From: Myxococcales bacterium
GTDB lineage: Bacteria > Myxococcota_A > Polyangia > Polyangiales > Polyangiaceae
NCBI GenBank assembly: GCA_016720545.1
Contig: JADKKK010000034.1
Span: forward strand, 62,001-126,000
Reading direction: 5' to 3'
DNA: 64,000 nt
In this document: positions 16,795 through 25,675 of the stretch, in pieces
How the letters are laid out: every line of letters begins with the position of its first letter
Numbering within the stretch: the first letter of the stretch is position 1
Program-made: the position numbers and the translations under genes
The notes under the pieces: model-generated
The model's database searches: none
The model's input: the letters and a program-made list of their open reading frames with translations, nothing else
What the model was told of the DNA's origin: nothing

Positions 16795-17574
16795 ATGAGT
16801 GAGCTCGTCCTCCGCGAGCGTGACGCCGGCACGGTGCTCGTCACGCTGAACCGCCCCGAGAAGCTGAACGCGCTGAACCTCGCGCTCGTCCGCGCGCTCT
16901 CGGACACCATCACAGAGCTCGACGCCGACCCGACCGTCCGCGTGGTCATCCTCACCGGCGCGGGCGAGAAGGCGTTCGTCGCGGGCGCCGACATCGAGGC
17001 GATGTCGACCATGACCCCAGCCGCCGCAAAGGCGTTCGCGGACCTCGGGCACGCCACCGGCGAGCGGATGGAGCGCGCTCACTTTCCCGTCATCGGCGCG
17101 ATCAACGGCTTCGCCTTGGGCGGCGGCTGCGAGCTCGCGTTGGCGTGCGACTTTCTCTACGCGAGCGATCGCGCGAAGTTCGGCCAGCCCGAGGTGAACC
17201 TCGCCGTTATTCCAGGCTTCGGCGGCACGCAACGCCTGCCTCGACGCGTGGGCATCGGGCGCGCGCGCGAGCTGTGCTTCACGGGTGACATGCTGGGCGC
17301 GGCCGAGGCGCTCCGCATCGGGCTCGTGAACGCCGTGGTCCCGGGCGCAGAGCTGCGGTCGAAGGTCCTCGAAGTGGCCAAGAAGATCGAACAGAAGGGG
17401 CCCCTCGCCATCGCCCAGTGCAAGCGCGTGCTCCTGCGCGGACAGGACATCCCGCTGCCCGTGGCGAACGAGCTCGAGGCCCAGGCGTTCGCGACGCTCT
17501 TCGGCTCCGAAGACCAGCGCGAGGGCATGGCGGCGTTCCTCGAGAAGCGCGCGGCCAGCTTCACAGGCCGGTAG
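16795..17574 (+). CDS. Enoyl-CoA hydratase/crotonase
   Basis: A 259-residue crotonase-fold enzyme. The CoA-binding and oxyanion motifs are AFVAGADIEAM and INGFALGGGCELALACDF. The catalytic acids sit where expected (GQPEVNLAVIPGFGGTQRLPR, with both Glu positions of the hydratase pair). The ATG at 16795 is preceded by GAAGGAGA, which decides against the in-frame ATG 63 bp further upstream that overlaps hbd. It hydrates trans-2-enoyl-CoA, most probably crotonyl-CoA given the hbd gene directly upstream. Confidence 0.93.
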   Translation: MSELVLRERDAGTVLVTLNRPEKLNALNLALVRALSDTITELDADPTVRVVILTGAGEKAFVAGADIEAMSTMTPAAAKAFADLGHATGERMERAHFPVIGAINGFALGGGCELALACDFLYASDRAKFGQPEVNLAVIPGFGGTQRLPRRVGIGRARELCFTGDMLGAAEALRIGLVNAVVPGAELRSKVLEVAKKIEQKGPLAIAQCKRVLLRGQDIPLPVANELEAQAFATLFGSEDQREGMAAFLEKRAASFTGR

Positions 17575-17627
17575 AGACTCTCCAGGTCACCGTTGACCGC
17601 GGGACGAGGATTGTCGAAGGTAGGCGC

Positions 17628-18629
17628 GTGCCCGCCACCCTCGACACAGTCCTCGGTCAGGCCACGGCGCTCGAGACCCTGAGGCGCGCGCTGGCCACAG
17701 GCCGGACGCACCACGCCTACCTCTTCGACGGACCCGAGGGCGTCGGGAAAGAGCGGGCCGCCTTCGGGCTGGCGCAGTGCCTCGTGTGCGAGCGCCCCTC
17801 CGCCGGGCTCGCGTGCGGGTCGTGCTCGGCGTGCGGCCGCGCCGTCCCAGCGGAGCCGGGGGGCCTCCCGCTGCACCCGGACATCGCCGTCCTCGGGAGG
17901 GGCCTCTACGAGCCGGCGCAGATTGGTCGTAAAACGCCGGAATCCCGAGAGATTTCGATCGACCAAGTGCGCACGATCGTGCTCTCGCGGGCGGCGTTCC
18001 CCCCGCACGAGGGGCGCGCGAGGGTGTTCATCGTGCGCGCGGCAGACGAGCTCGGCGTGTCGGCGGCGAACGCCCTGCTGAAGACCCTCGAGGAGCCCCA
18101 CCGGGCGACGACCTTCGTGCTCCTCACCGCGCGGAAGGGATCGCTGCTCTCGACGATCCGCTCGCGCGCGCTCGCCCTGCGGTTTGGCGCCCTGCCGCTG
18201 GCGGTCGTCGCGGAGGTGCTCGTCGCGGGCGGGCTCGCGCCGGAGGCCGCGGCGCGCGCGGCCGCCGACTCGGGCGGCAGCGTCGCGAGGGCGCGAGAGC
18301 TCGCGGACGCGGAGATCAGCGCGGCGCTCGACGGGTTCATCGGCCGCGTGCGCGCCGCGATCGACGCGCCCTCGGCGAGCGAGGCGTACGCCCTGGCCGA
18401 AGACGGCAAGAAAGGAAAAGCCGAGCTCCCGCTGCTGCTCGGCGGGCTGGCGCTCGCGTTCGCCCGCGACGCACGCGAGGCGGCACGAGGACGCGGCGCG
18501 GCCAGCCCGGAGGTGCACGCGGGGCGCTACGATCTCGCGATGCGCGCGATGAAGCAGCTCCACGCCAATGGGTCGACGCAGCTCGTCATGGAGTCGCTCC
18601 TCCTGGGGCTGCGGGCCTCGGCGCGCTGA
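17628..18629 (+). CDS. holB: DNA polymerase III subunit delta'
   Basis: A 333-residue clamp-loader subunit. The start is taken as GTG 17628 after a GAAGGTAGG ribosome site. Walker A is GPEGVGKE (residues 35-42). A zinc module of four cysteines follows (C-x2-C ... CGSCSAC). Next come the sensor region (ANALLKTLEEP) and the arginine-finger-like STIRSRAL motif used by delta'-type subunits. Helical C-terminal sequence completes the usual length. It loads the beta clamp with the gamma/tau and delta subunits. It converges on the next, minus-strand, operon. Confidence 0.9.
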   Translation: MPATLDTVLGQATALETLRRALATGRTHHAYLFDGPEGVGKERAAFGLAQCLVCERPSAGLACGSCSACGRAVPAEPGGLPLHPDIAVLGRGLYEPAQIGRKTPESREISIDQVRTIVLSRAAFPPHEGRARVFIVRAADELGVSAANALLKTLEEPHRATTFVLLTARKGSLLSTIRSRALALRFGALPLAVVAEVLVAGGLAPEAAARAAADSGGSVARARELADAEISAALDGFIGRVRAAIDAPSASEAYALAEDGKKGKAELPLLLGGLALAFARDAREAARGRGAASPEVHAGRYDLAMRAMKQLHANGSTQLVMESLLLGLRASAR

Positions 18630-18743
18630 GGCAGCGGCCACGCTCTTCGCCGCTGATTTGGCCTGACTCGTCACCCGAGGGCGCTGTTCCACGCTCCGCC
18701 CCACGCCCAAGGGAAGGCGCGAGGCGCGGCGCGCGAGCGGCGG

Positions 18744-19403
18744 CTATTCGAACGTGGAGCGCCCGGAGGGCAGCACGTCGACCATGCCCGGCTCGAGCAT
18801 GTCGCCGTGCCAGACCCGCGCGCGCCCGTCGTGCTGCACCACGAGCATGCGCTCGGTGCCGGGCGAGGCGTACTCGGCGACGATCACGCTGGAGCCCACG
18901 TCGGGCGCTCCCGTTCCGATCCGTCGCGCGCTCAGCGGTAGGCGCCTGCGCCGCTCGAAGCGCACGCCCTCGTGCTCAATCGACGAAGGGGGCTCAGCGA
19001 GCGAGACGAGGGCGCCTGGATCGACCGGCTTCAGCCACAAGAACGGCGCGTCGGTCTCTCGACGCGCGTAAATCGCCCGGTCGTGTCCTGCGTCGGGCGC
19101 GATGAAGAGGACCGCGACGGGCACGTCTTCCGAGAGCACGAGGCCTCCGGCGAGCCACGCCTCGTCGCCCCCTGGGCGCGTCAGCACGTCGCCCAGCTGG
19201 CAGGGGAACCCCTCGAGCGCGTCGGAGGTCGGCGATGGCGCGGGAGGCCCGGGCGCCGCGGGCGCAGCAGCCGGCGCCGCAGCCGGCGGGGGCCCTTCCC
19301 CCCCTTCCTGGGGGTCCTTGGCCACCAGGCTCCGCGCGATGACCCGCCCGAGGGCCATCCCGCCGAGCACGAGCGTGGTCGAAACGACGAACGTTATGAG
19401 CAT
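18744..19403 (-). CDS. Membrane-anchored hypothetical protein
   Basis: A 219-residue protein with one N-terminal membrane helix (MLITFVVSTTLVLGGMALG), a Pro/Ala/Gly-rich linker (residues 33-60) and a beta-rich soluble domain (residues about 65-219) that should face the periplasm. The last strands (SSVIVAEYASPG, MLVVQHDGRARVWHGDML) resemble a small beta-barrel; DUF4178-like folds are a possibility. No catalytic motif is seen. Its start overlaps the end of thiE by 10 bp, so it is the third gene of the Rsm22-thiE operon. Confidence 0.55.
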   Translation of the reverse strand: MLITFVVSTTLVLGGMALGRVIARSLVAKDPQEGGEGPPPAAAPAAAPAAPGPPAPSPTSDALEGFPCQLGDVLTRPGGDEAWLAGGLVLSEDVPVAVLFIAPDAGHDRAIYARRETDAPFLWLKPVDPGALVSLAEPPSSIEHEGVRFERRRRLPLSARRIGTGAPDVGSSVIVAEYASPGTERMLVVQHDGRARVWHGDMLEPGMVDVLPSGRSTFE

Positions 19404-20068
19404 GGCGACCTCAGCGCGGAAGCATACGCCGCGGTGAGCGCACGCACCGTCGAAAGCGCTTGGTCGAGGCGGCGGCCATCGCGCTCAGGAGCTTCGGGGA
19501 GCAACCCGGAGATCGCCGCCACCATGGAGGCCCCCGCCGATCGGGCCGACGCCGCACGGGACGCCGTGAGCCCACCGATCGCGACGAGCGGCGTCGCCCC
19601 GACGAGCGCGGCGGCCTCGCGCAGACCGTCGAGGCCCACCACCGGCTCCGCGTCGGCTTTGGAGCGAGTGGGCAGTACGGGCCCGAACGCCACATAGGAC
19701 GGCCGCGCCGCGAGCGCGGCGCGGAGCTGCGCGAGGGTGTGGGTCGACAGGCCGAAGGGCGTCCCTGGAGCGATGCTGCGAAGGCACGCCACCGGGAGAT
19801 CGGACTGTCCGAGGTGGACCCCAGCCCCGACCGCGAGCGCGATGTCGACGCGATCGTTCACGAAAAAGGGGACGCCGAAGCGGGCCGCGAGGGCCGCGAG
19901 GGCCGCGGCCTCCGTGAGCAAGGGGCGCGTCGCGAGGCGCTTCGCCCGCAGCTGCAGCGCAGCCGCCCCGCCCTCGAGCATGGCCTCCGCGACGCGGGCG
20001 ACCTCGAGACCTCGGGAGGCGACGGCGTCCACGTCGAGCACCGCGTAGAGCCCGCGGAGCTCCCTCAT
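19394..20068 (-). CDS. thiE: Thiamine-phosphate synthase
   Basis: A 224-residue TIM-barrel enzyme that joins HMP pyrophosphate to the thiazole phosphate. The visible family features are LQLRAKRLATRPLL near the start (phosphate/pyrophosphate contact), VPFFVNDRVDIALAVGAGVH with the conserved NDR, and HLGQSDLP. The later strands are FGLSTHTLAQL, YVAFGPVLPTRSK and LVAIGGLTASRA. The ATG at 20068 overlaps the stop of the upstream Rsm22-like gene (ATGA). No other thi genes are nearby. Confidence 0.93.
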   Translation of the reverse strand: MRELRGLYAVLDVDAVASRGLEVARVAEAMLEGGAAALQLRAKRLATRPLLTEAAALAALAARFGVPFFVNDRVDIALAVGAGVHLGQSDLPVACLRSIAPGTPFGLSTHTLAQLRAALAARPSYVAFGPVLPTRSKADAEPVVGLDGLREAAALVGATPLVAIGGLTASRAASARSAGASMVAAISGLLPEAPERDGRRLDQALSTVRALTAAYASALRSPCS

Positions 20069-21243
20069 CGCGGGCGCTCCCCCAGCGGCGCGACCGCGGT
20101 GGTCTCTGCCACGCGAGGGTGCCCGCCGAGCTCCGGAAGGACCACGCCGCGGCCGAGGCGCTCCCACGCCGCGTTCGCCGCGCTCGCGTGACGATCGAGG
20201 CGTCGGATTCGCTCGCGCCCCGGCCCCGAGGGCAGCTCCCCGCACACGAACACCTCGGACTTGCCCTTCGTGCGAAGCAGGTCGGAGACCACGCGCAGGC
20301 GCGCGCCGCCCAGCGCGTCGCGGAGCGTTCTCCCGTCGCGCCGCAGCACGAGGTAGCTGAATGAGAGGCCCTGCCAGCGCAGCCCGGCGGCCCGCGCCAC
20401 GGGCACCAGCCACGAGGGCAGATCGATGGCGAGCTCCTCGTGGCACCAGTCGCCCGCGGCGCTGAGCGCCGGGCAGGGCGCGGCGTGGAGGCACGGCGCG
20501 AAGACGGCGCCTCGGGTCGCGACCCACGCGTCGCGGAGGGCAGAGAGGTGCCTCGCGCGCTCACGCAGCGCGGGCTCGACGACGACGAGCGACCCCGTCG
20601 GTGTCAGCCGCTCGAAAAGCGCCGCCAGGAGGGCCCCATGGCGCGCCTGTCGCTCCTCTGGCGGCGCCCCCTCGTCGAGCTCGCTCAGCACTTGCCCAAC
20701 GAGGACTACCTCGAAGGGTCCCGGGGGCGGCGGGCGCTCGGCGACCACGCACGAGGGGCGCGCCTCGATCCGCACACGGTCGTCGGTCGTCGTCCGCGCG
20801 AGCGCGCTCGCCAGGTCGAGGGCCCGCGGATCGGCGTCGACGAGGTCGACCTCCAGGCTCCCCTCGTGACCCGCGGCGGCGAGGGCGCGCGCCAAGCCGA
20901 AGGTCATCGCACCGAGCCCCGCGCCGAGATCGAGCACGCGCAGAGACCGCCCCTCGAGCCCTACCAGGCCAGCACCGACCAACTCGCGCACCGCGGCCGC
21001 GCCCTTCGGGACGTCGCGGGGGAACGAGAACGCGAGGCGCGCCCCGAGGTGGTCCCGTGCGGCGCTAGCGACGTGAGCCTGGGCCGCGCCGCGGCGATTG
21101 TACACGTCCGAGAGGGCTCGCACGGCGGCCGCGAGGCGCGCCGGGTCGGCCGATGTGACGAGCCCCTTGCGCGCCGCCAGGGTGTCGAGCCGAGCGCGAA
21201 AATCCGACTCGAGCGGTCGAACGAGCCAAGAGAACGCGGCCAT
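20065..21243 (-). CDS. Rsm22-like small ribosomal subunit methyltransferase
   Basis: A 392-residue class I SAM methyltransferase of the Rsm22/METTL17 type. The SAM motif is VLDLGAGLGAMTFGLA at about residues 95-110. Motif IV-like VVLVGQVLSELDE is followed by the Cys cluster APCLHAAPCPALSAAGDWCH that in this family supplies iron-sulphur ligands, with a fourth Cys (VFVCGELP) later. In mitochondria the family assists small-subunit assembly; bacterial members are little studied. The start is ATG 21243 behind a GGGGGAG ribosome site; the longer open frame upstream is not supported. First gene of a three-gene operon with thiE. Confidence 0.85.
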   Translation of the reverse strand: MAAFSWLVRPLESDFRARLDTLAARKGLVTSADPARLAAAVRALSDVYNRRGAAQAHVASAARDHLGARLAFSFPRDVPKGAAAVRELVGAGLVGLEGRSLRVLDLGAGLGAMTFGLARALAAAGHEGSLEVDLVDADPRALDLASALARTTTDDRVRIEARPSCVVAERPPPPGPFEVVLVGQVLSELDEGAPPEERQARHGALLAALFERLTPTGSLVVVEPALRERARHLSALRDAWVATRGAVFAPCLHAAPCPALSAAGDWCHEELAIDLPSWLVPVARAAGLRWQGLSFSYLVLRRDGRTLRDALGGARLRVVSDLLRTKGKSEVFVCGELPSGPGRERIRRLDRHASAANAAWERLGRGVVLPELGGHPRVAETTAVAPLGERPR

Positions 21244-21625
21244 GCTCCCCCCTCTAGTGCACCCCTGTCGAGGTGGCATCCATATCCGCGGCTCCCTTCC
21301 GCGATCGCGCGCGTTTCGAACGCTTAGGATAGCGGCAGTATGGCACCGGGAGACGGGCGCCGACTCAGAATGAGCCGCCGCCCTGGGTCGCCACGAGCCC
21401 CACAGCGAGCGCCGAGCGGAGACCACGCGAGGAATGAACAACAGAAGGCGACATCCCCCGCATGGAGCACCCGCCGTGCCAAGGGCAGCCGCCAAAACAG
21501 CGGTCGGCCGGACACACGCTGTCACCTTTTGTTGTCCCTCCGTCGCGTCGCAGTGTCCACATTTCGGACACCGAACGTTCGGCGATCGACCCACGCGGCG
21601 ACGCGTGGCCGTGTAGAGTGGCCGA
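21244..21625. other. Divergent intergenic region without a convincing gene
   Basis: Promoter space shared by the Rsm22-like gene (minus) and the LolB-like lipoprotein gene (plus). Short open frames on both strands are Cys/Arg-rich but have no ribosome site or codon pattern like their neighbours. The only ordered feature is the pair of palindromes at 21553-21582. Confidence 0.5.
21553..21582. promoter_or_regulatory. Two adjacent palindromes in divergent promoter region
   Basis: First, gtgtcc-acatttc-ggacac, a perfect 6-bp inverted repeat with a 7-base spacer (21553-21571). Directly abutting it is ccgaacgttcgg, a perfect 12-bp palindrome (21571-21582). They lie 44-73 bp upstream of the lipoprotein start codon, as expected for operators. 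The protein that binds them is unknown. Confidence 0.4.
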
Positions 21626-22519
21626 ATGCAGCGCCTGGGCTCGCTCGTCCTCCTGCTCCTGTCACCGACCCTCGGCGGTTGCTTCCTGACCGCCGTGGCA
21701 CCGCCGTCGTCGCAGCTGCCGAGCGGGGAGGCGGCCCTCGCGCGTGTCGCCGAGACCCAGAGCTGCGGTCACGGCCTCCGCGCGCGCGCAAAAATCGACC
21801 ATTTCGGAAAGGAAGGGCGTGTGCGCGCCGAGCTCATGCTCTACGCCGTGGCTCCCGCCAGCCTGCGAATGGACGCGGTGAGCCCGTTCGGCGCGACCCT
21901 GGCCACGCTCACGAGCGACGGGCGGCGATTCTCGCTGTACGACATCCGCGAGAAACGCTTCCTGGAAGGCCCCGCAGCGCCCTGCAACATCGCGCGGCTC
22001 ACCCAGGTCCCCCTGCCCGGCCACGTGCTGATCGGCCTCCTCCGGGGCGTTCCCCCCGTGCTCGCTCACGCCTCGCCACCCGCCATTCGCTGGGACAGCG
22101 CGGGCTACTACGTCGTTACGGTGACGGGGGCCAACCAGGCGCGCGAAGAGGTGCGTCTGGCCGTCCACCCCGACGACTTCGCGAAGCCCTGGGCGAGCCA
22201 GCGGCTCAGGCTCGCCCGCGTGCGCGTCGATCAGTTCGACGGAACCCTCTACCAGGCGTCTCTGGAGGAGCCGACCCCGGGAGCCATGGCGAAAGCCTGG
22301 GAAGACCCCGATGGCCTGCCGGGCGAGGGCCTGCCGCCTTCGGGCCCACAGTGCACCGCCGACCTGCCCCGGACCGTACATCTCGAGGTGCCTCCATCCG
22401 CCTCCGACGTACTTCTGCGCTTCGACGAGGTCGTCTGGAATCCCCCGATTCCCGGCGGCACATTCTCACAGCCACGGCCACCTGGCCTGACGACGGACTT
22501 CGTCGACTGCGGCGGGTGA
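21626..22519 (+). CDS. LolB-like / DUF4292-type outer membrane lipoprotein
   Basis: A 297-residue lipoprotein with signal ending at Cys19 (TLGGC). Residues 45-215 match the half-barrel of LolB/LolA-like lipid carriers: RVRAELMLYAVAPASLRMDAVSPFG followed by ATLTSDGRRFSLYDIREKRF and a long middle loop. A second half of about 70 residues is unlike LolB and contains Pro-rich segments. LolB inserts lipoproteins into the outer membrane; DUF4292 members in myxobacteria are thought to have related lipid-binding roles. The specific function here is inferred only from the fold. Confidence 0.65.
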   Translation: MQRLGSLVLLLLSPTLGGCFLTAVAPPSSQLPSGEAALARVAETQSCGHGLRARAKIDHFGKEGRVRAELMLYAVAPASLRMDAVSPFGATLATLTSDGRRFSLYDIREKRFLEGPAAPCNIARLTQVPLPGHVLIGLLRGVPPVLAHASPPAIRWDSAGYYVVTVTGANQAREEVRLAVHPDDFAKPWASQRLRLARVRVDQFDGTLYQASLEEPTPGAMAKAWEDPDGLPGEGLPPSGPQCTADLPRTVHLEVPPSASDVLLRFDEVVWNPPIPGGTFSQPRPPGLTTDFVDCGG

Positions 22520-22765
22520 TAGCTGGGGCGCTCCGCTCGGGGTGCACCCATCCACGGCCCGTGTCCAGGAGCTGGCGCTCCTCGCTCGGACAACTCATGA
22601 GGTTCATAGTGCGACGAGGCACGCGAGACCGCAGCGAAGAGCTCGACCTCCGCGCCGCAGAGCCGAGGCCGACAGTTCCTAGTTCGGAGGCGACAAGGCG
22701 CGCAGTCCGACCTTGCAGGGCGAGGCTCGGGATGGCTCGCGTGGAAGCCTCGCGGGCTGTCCGGA

Positions 22766-23353
22766 CTAGAAGACGCGCTCCGGCACCTTGATCGTGTCGC
22801 CCGCCTGCAGGAGGACGTCGGGCTGCTTGCCGTCGGTGATCGCGTCCAGGTTGATCTCGACGGTCACCGTCCCCTTGCCTACCTGGCGGGTGAGGATGAC
22901 CCGGCTGCTCTGGGCGAGCGGCGTGAACCCGCCCGCCGCCGACAACGCCTCGACCAGGCGCAGCGACTCGGTGTACGGAATGGCGCCCGGGTGAGTCACC
23001 TGGCCGAGCACCGAGACCTTCTTCGAGTAGTACTGCTTGACCGCGACGGACACCTGCGGATCCGTCAGGATCTTCGCCTCGATCAGCTTCGCGCGGATGA
23101 GCGACGCCACATCCTGCGGCTCCTTGTTCGCGACCGTCAGGCGATTGACGTACGGGAAATCGATCGTGCCGTCAGGGCTGACGCGGTACTCGTGCGGGAG
23201 GTTCGCCTCCCCGAGTACGTGCACTTCGAACACATCCCCCGGACCGATCGTGGTGCTCGGCAGAGCGCGTGGCAGCGCGGGGCCCATGGCGGGTCGCCCA
23301 GGGCACCCGGAGAGCGCGGAAATGAAGGCGAGAGCGAGGAAAGGTGACTTCAT
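22766..23353 (-). CDS. Short polysaccharide export (OPX/Wza-like) lipoprotein
   Basis: A 195-residue lipoprotein (signal to Cys17, ALSGC) with the poly-export domain (TIGPGDVFEVHVLGEANLPH, then YRVSPDGTIDFPYVNRLTV) and one SLBB-type domain (SVLGQVTHPGAIPYTESLRL, then LVEALSAAGGFTPLAQSSRV). It ends at ...DTIKVPERVF, without the C-terminal helix that forms the outer-membrane pore in E. coli Wza. Myxococcus has OPX proteins of this short kind (the EpsY type), which work with a separate beta-barrel. The beta-barrel gene 50 bp upstream fits that role, so the pair probably exports an exopolysaccharide. Confidence 0.88.
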   Translation of the reverse strand: MKSPFLALAFISALSGCPGRPAMGPALPRALPSTTIGPGDVFEVHVLGEANLPHEYRVSPDGTIDFPYVNRLTVANKEPQDVASLIRAKLIEAKILTDPQVSVAVKQYYSKKVSVLGQVTHPGAIPYTESLRLVEALSAAGGFTPLAQSSRVILTRQVGKGTVTVEINLDAITDGKQPDVLLQAGDTIKVPERVF

Positions 23354-23403
23354 GGGTGAGGAGGGCTCGAGCGGCTACGGCCGCCCGGCCCGGCCGCACT
23401 CGC

Positions 23404-24882
23404 TCACATGAACCAGCGCGCGCCGAGACTCGCCTGAACGCGGCGGTTGTTGAGATCGAAGACCTGATTGCCGCCGACGGGGACGACCACGTCGCTGATT
23501 TGCTGCGCGTAGTCGACGGTGAGGTTGAGCCCGAACGAGTCCACGAAGCGGTACTCGCCGAAGAGCGAGGCGCCCGGACGGAGGTTCGAGAACCCGCCCG
23601 CCGTCCCCGCGACCGTCCCGCCGTTCGCGTCGAAGAGGGCCGGGAGCGTGAGGATGTCGACGAAGCCGTCGAGCGCGAGGATCGCGCGCCCCGCGAACAT
23701 GTAGCTGAGTCGGCCGTAGATCTTGTCGAGCCCGGTGTAGCTGCCGAGCACCGTGTTCTGCCCGCCGCCGTAGAGATAGGTAGGCTTGTTCGCGAACGAC
23801 TGGGCCGAGCCGGTGAGCACGTCCCGGCTGTACCCGAGGGTCAGCGTAGAGACGGCGGTGACGGCCTGGGTCGGGTCGGGCGCGGCGGCCCCGGTGAGGT
23901 AGATCGTCGCTTCGGCCTGCGCGTTGATGCTGTCGAACTGCGACGTCTGATTGAGGCCACCGCCCGCGAGGAACGTCGCGGAGTACCCAAGGGCACCGAC
24001 GACCGACAGGCGAGGAAGCACGAGTCCCGTCACGCCTGCGCGGGTGCGCACAGGCACCGCGTCGTTGAGGGTGAGAATCGACCGGTCGGAGTTCGGGTAG
24101 CTGACGAACTGGACCGAGGTCTCGGTGAAGAGCGCCGTCTTCGGCCTGAACTTCCAACGGTTCTTGAATGAGACCTCGTGCGTGAGGTTCGACAGCGACG
24201 TCGCCCCAGTGTTCTCGTACAGAGCCCCGAAGAACTGGTAGCCGAGGTGCAGGTCGAGCGTGCCCTGGCCGGGGATCACGATCACTTCGGCGCCCGCGTT
24301 CAGGTCGCTTCGATCGAAAGTGAGCCCGCCAGCGCCGGCGGGAATGGACGACGGCTGCACCATGCGCTGGTATCCGCCGAAGAAGCCCACACCGACAGGG
24401 CGACCTGGGAGGACGTCGCCGCGGAAGAACGCGTGAACGTTCATGTTGCGCTCGGCATTCACCTCGGTTCCGAAGAACTCGCGGTAGGTGCCGGCGACCG
24501 AGCCACGGTAAGAGAAGCTCGGCGCTGCCTGCCCGAGGCGCTGCGGCCCAAGGGACTGGATGGTCAGCGATGGGGTAACACGCAGCGTTCCTGCCTCGCG
24601 AACGCCGCCGTTGGCTAGCACCTGGCCCGCCGGGGGATCCTTGTGGGACCGCGCGTACCAGTTGGAGTCGTAGCCAACCTCGGCGCCGACGCCGGGATGC
24701 AGCTCGGAGTCGCCAACGCGTACGCCGATACCCTCTTGGTACGAGCGATCGCGAAGCCACGCCTGCGCGCGAGCTTCCTTCGCTCCACCGAAGGTAGCTA
24801 CCGCGAAGGGAATCGCGACAGCGGCAAGAAGAGGAATGCGCCTGGCGAGCCGCGGCCCGCCCAAAGTTCGGTGGTCACTCAT
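23404..24882 (-). CDS. Outer membrane beta-barrel protein, probable OPX partner
   Basis: A 492-residue protein with signal peptide (cleavage near AKEARAQA, residue about 40). Many alternating hydrophobic/aromatic strands follow (VGAEVGYDSNWYAR, SFSYRGSVAGTYREFFG, NMNVHAFFRGDVLPG, VGFFGGYQRMVQ) and the protein ends with RRVQASLGARWFM, whose final aromatic residues suit recognition by the BAM complex. This is a typical outer-membrane barrel of about 18-20 strands. Next to a short OPX lipoprotein it resembles the EpsX/Wzp-type barrels described for M. xanthus polysaccharide secretion. It has no glycan-modifying motif. Confidence 0.75.
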   Translation of the reverse strand: MSDHRTLGGPRLARRIPLLAAVAIPFAVATFGGAKEARAQAWLRDRSYQEGIGVRVGDSELHPGVGAEVGYDSNWYARSHKDPPAGQVLANGGVREAGTLRVTPSLTIQSLGPQRLGQAAPSFSYRGSVAGTYREFFGTEVNAERNMNVHAFFRGDVLPGRPVGVGFFGGYQRMVQPSSIPAGAGGLTFDRSDLNAGAEVIVIPGQGTLDLHLGYQFFGALYENTGATSLSNLTHEVSFKNRWKFRPKTALFTETSVQFVSYPNSDRSILTLNDAVPVRTRAGVTGLVLPRLSVVGALGYSATFLAGGGLNQTSQFDSINAQAEATIYLTGAAAPDPTQAVTAVSTLTLGYSRDVLTGSAQSFANKPTYLYGGGQNTVLGSYTGLDKIYGRLSYMFAGRAILALDGFVDILTLPALFDANGGTVAGTAGGFSNLRPGASLFGEYRFVDSFGLNLTVDYAQQISDVVVPVGGNQVFDLNNRRVQASLGARWFM

Positions 24883-25065
24883 GTTGTATTACGCGGTCTA
24901 CCCGGCCCCGTGGCCCGTCCATAACACGAGTGGGCCCAACTTCTCCCCCTCAAACTGGATTCAACTGAGATTAATTTGGACGCTGCGGGGGGACCGCTGG
25001 CACCTATGACGCTCAACGCCAAGGGACGCGATGGAACCCCCCCCACATGCACGCCCGAAGTCGAA

Positions 25066-25644
25066 CTACCGCTGGCAACTAAGGCACGGCGGAGGCAACG
25101 GGTTCGGGGTCACCGGGAACCCGGGGTACGTGGCGTCGTCCGGCGCGACCGTAGGGTCGATCGTCGTCTTCACCGCAGTGTCACCGACGAAGGCGGACTC
25201 CTCGCCCACGCACTGGCTGGCTTCCGAGCCGAGCTGCTCCGAGCGCTGCGCGAGCACCGCCAAGACTGAGTATTCGTGGTTCGCAGCCTCAGCGTCGTTC
25301 CGCGCCACCGACGACTTCAGCGCCGCTGCACGGTCTGCCGCGGTGCGGCTCGCGGTGTTCACCTGCGAGAGCTTGTCGTTCAGGCAGAGCGACTTGACCA
25401 CGTCGCGAGACTGGCGCGCCGTCTGTAGCTTCTTCGCGATCGCCGCAGACTGGTTCTGCATGCGCGTGAGCCGGCGGCTCGCCTCTTCCAACTGCTCCTG
25501 CGGAGTGAGCTGGGTCTTCTTTGAGAAGTCCACCTGCGCGTCCGGGCTCCGGGTCCCGGCCCCAGACTGCTGAGCGACTGCGGGCGACGCGAAGTACGCG
25601 ACGGCCCCGAGAGCCACAACCCATTTGAGTGTCAGTAGACGCAT
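25066..25644 (-). CDS. Periplasmic coiled-coil protein in polysaccharide export cluster
   Basis: A 192-residue exported protein with signal peptide (to about residue 24, SPAVAQ). The helical region from about 46 to 140 has heptad character: EQLEEASRRLTRMQNQSAAI, then AIAKKLQTARQSRDVVKSLC. Two cysteines (KSLCLNDKL and SQCVGEE) could pair, and a Pro-rich tail ends CLSCQR. I recognise no family. It is 183 bp upstream of the beta-barrel gene on the same strand, and a pair of TTGACA boxes with an inverted repeat lies in front, so it may lead the export operon. Confidence 0.6.
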   Translation of the reverse strand: MRLLTLKWVVALGAVAYFASPAVAQQSGAGTRSPDAQVDFSKKTQLTPQEQLEEASRRLTRMQNQSAAIAKKLQTARQSRDVVKSLCLNDKLSQVNTASRTAADRAAALKSSVARNDAEAANHEYSVLAVLAQRSEQLGSEASQCVGEESAFVGDTAVKTTIDPTVAPDDATYPGFPVTPNPLPPPCLSCQR

Positions 25645-25675
25645 CCCCGTCTCCTAAAGTGCGGGCACACCCGCG

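Noticed and set aside
21365..21594. Minus-strand open frame starting with CPKCGHC, zinc-ribbon-like
   Set aside because: Only the first 15 residues look ordered. The rest is Arg/Ser/Cys-rich without further zinc ligands, there is no ribosome site, and it runs into the Rsm22-like gene's promoter.
22520..22765. Possible terminator between the convergent LolB-like and OPX genes
   Set aside because: The best pairing (agtccg near 22699 with cggact near 22760) is only six bases, far apart and without a U-run, so I do not call it.
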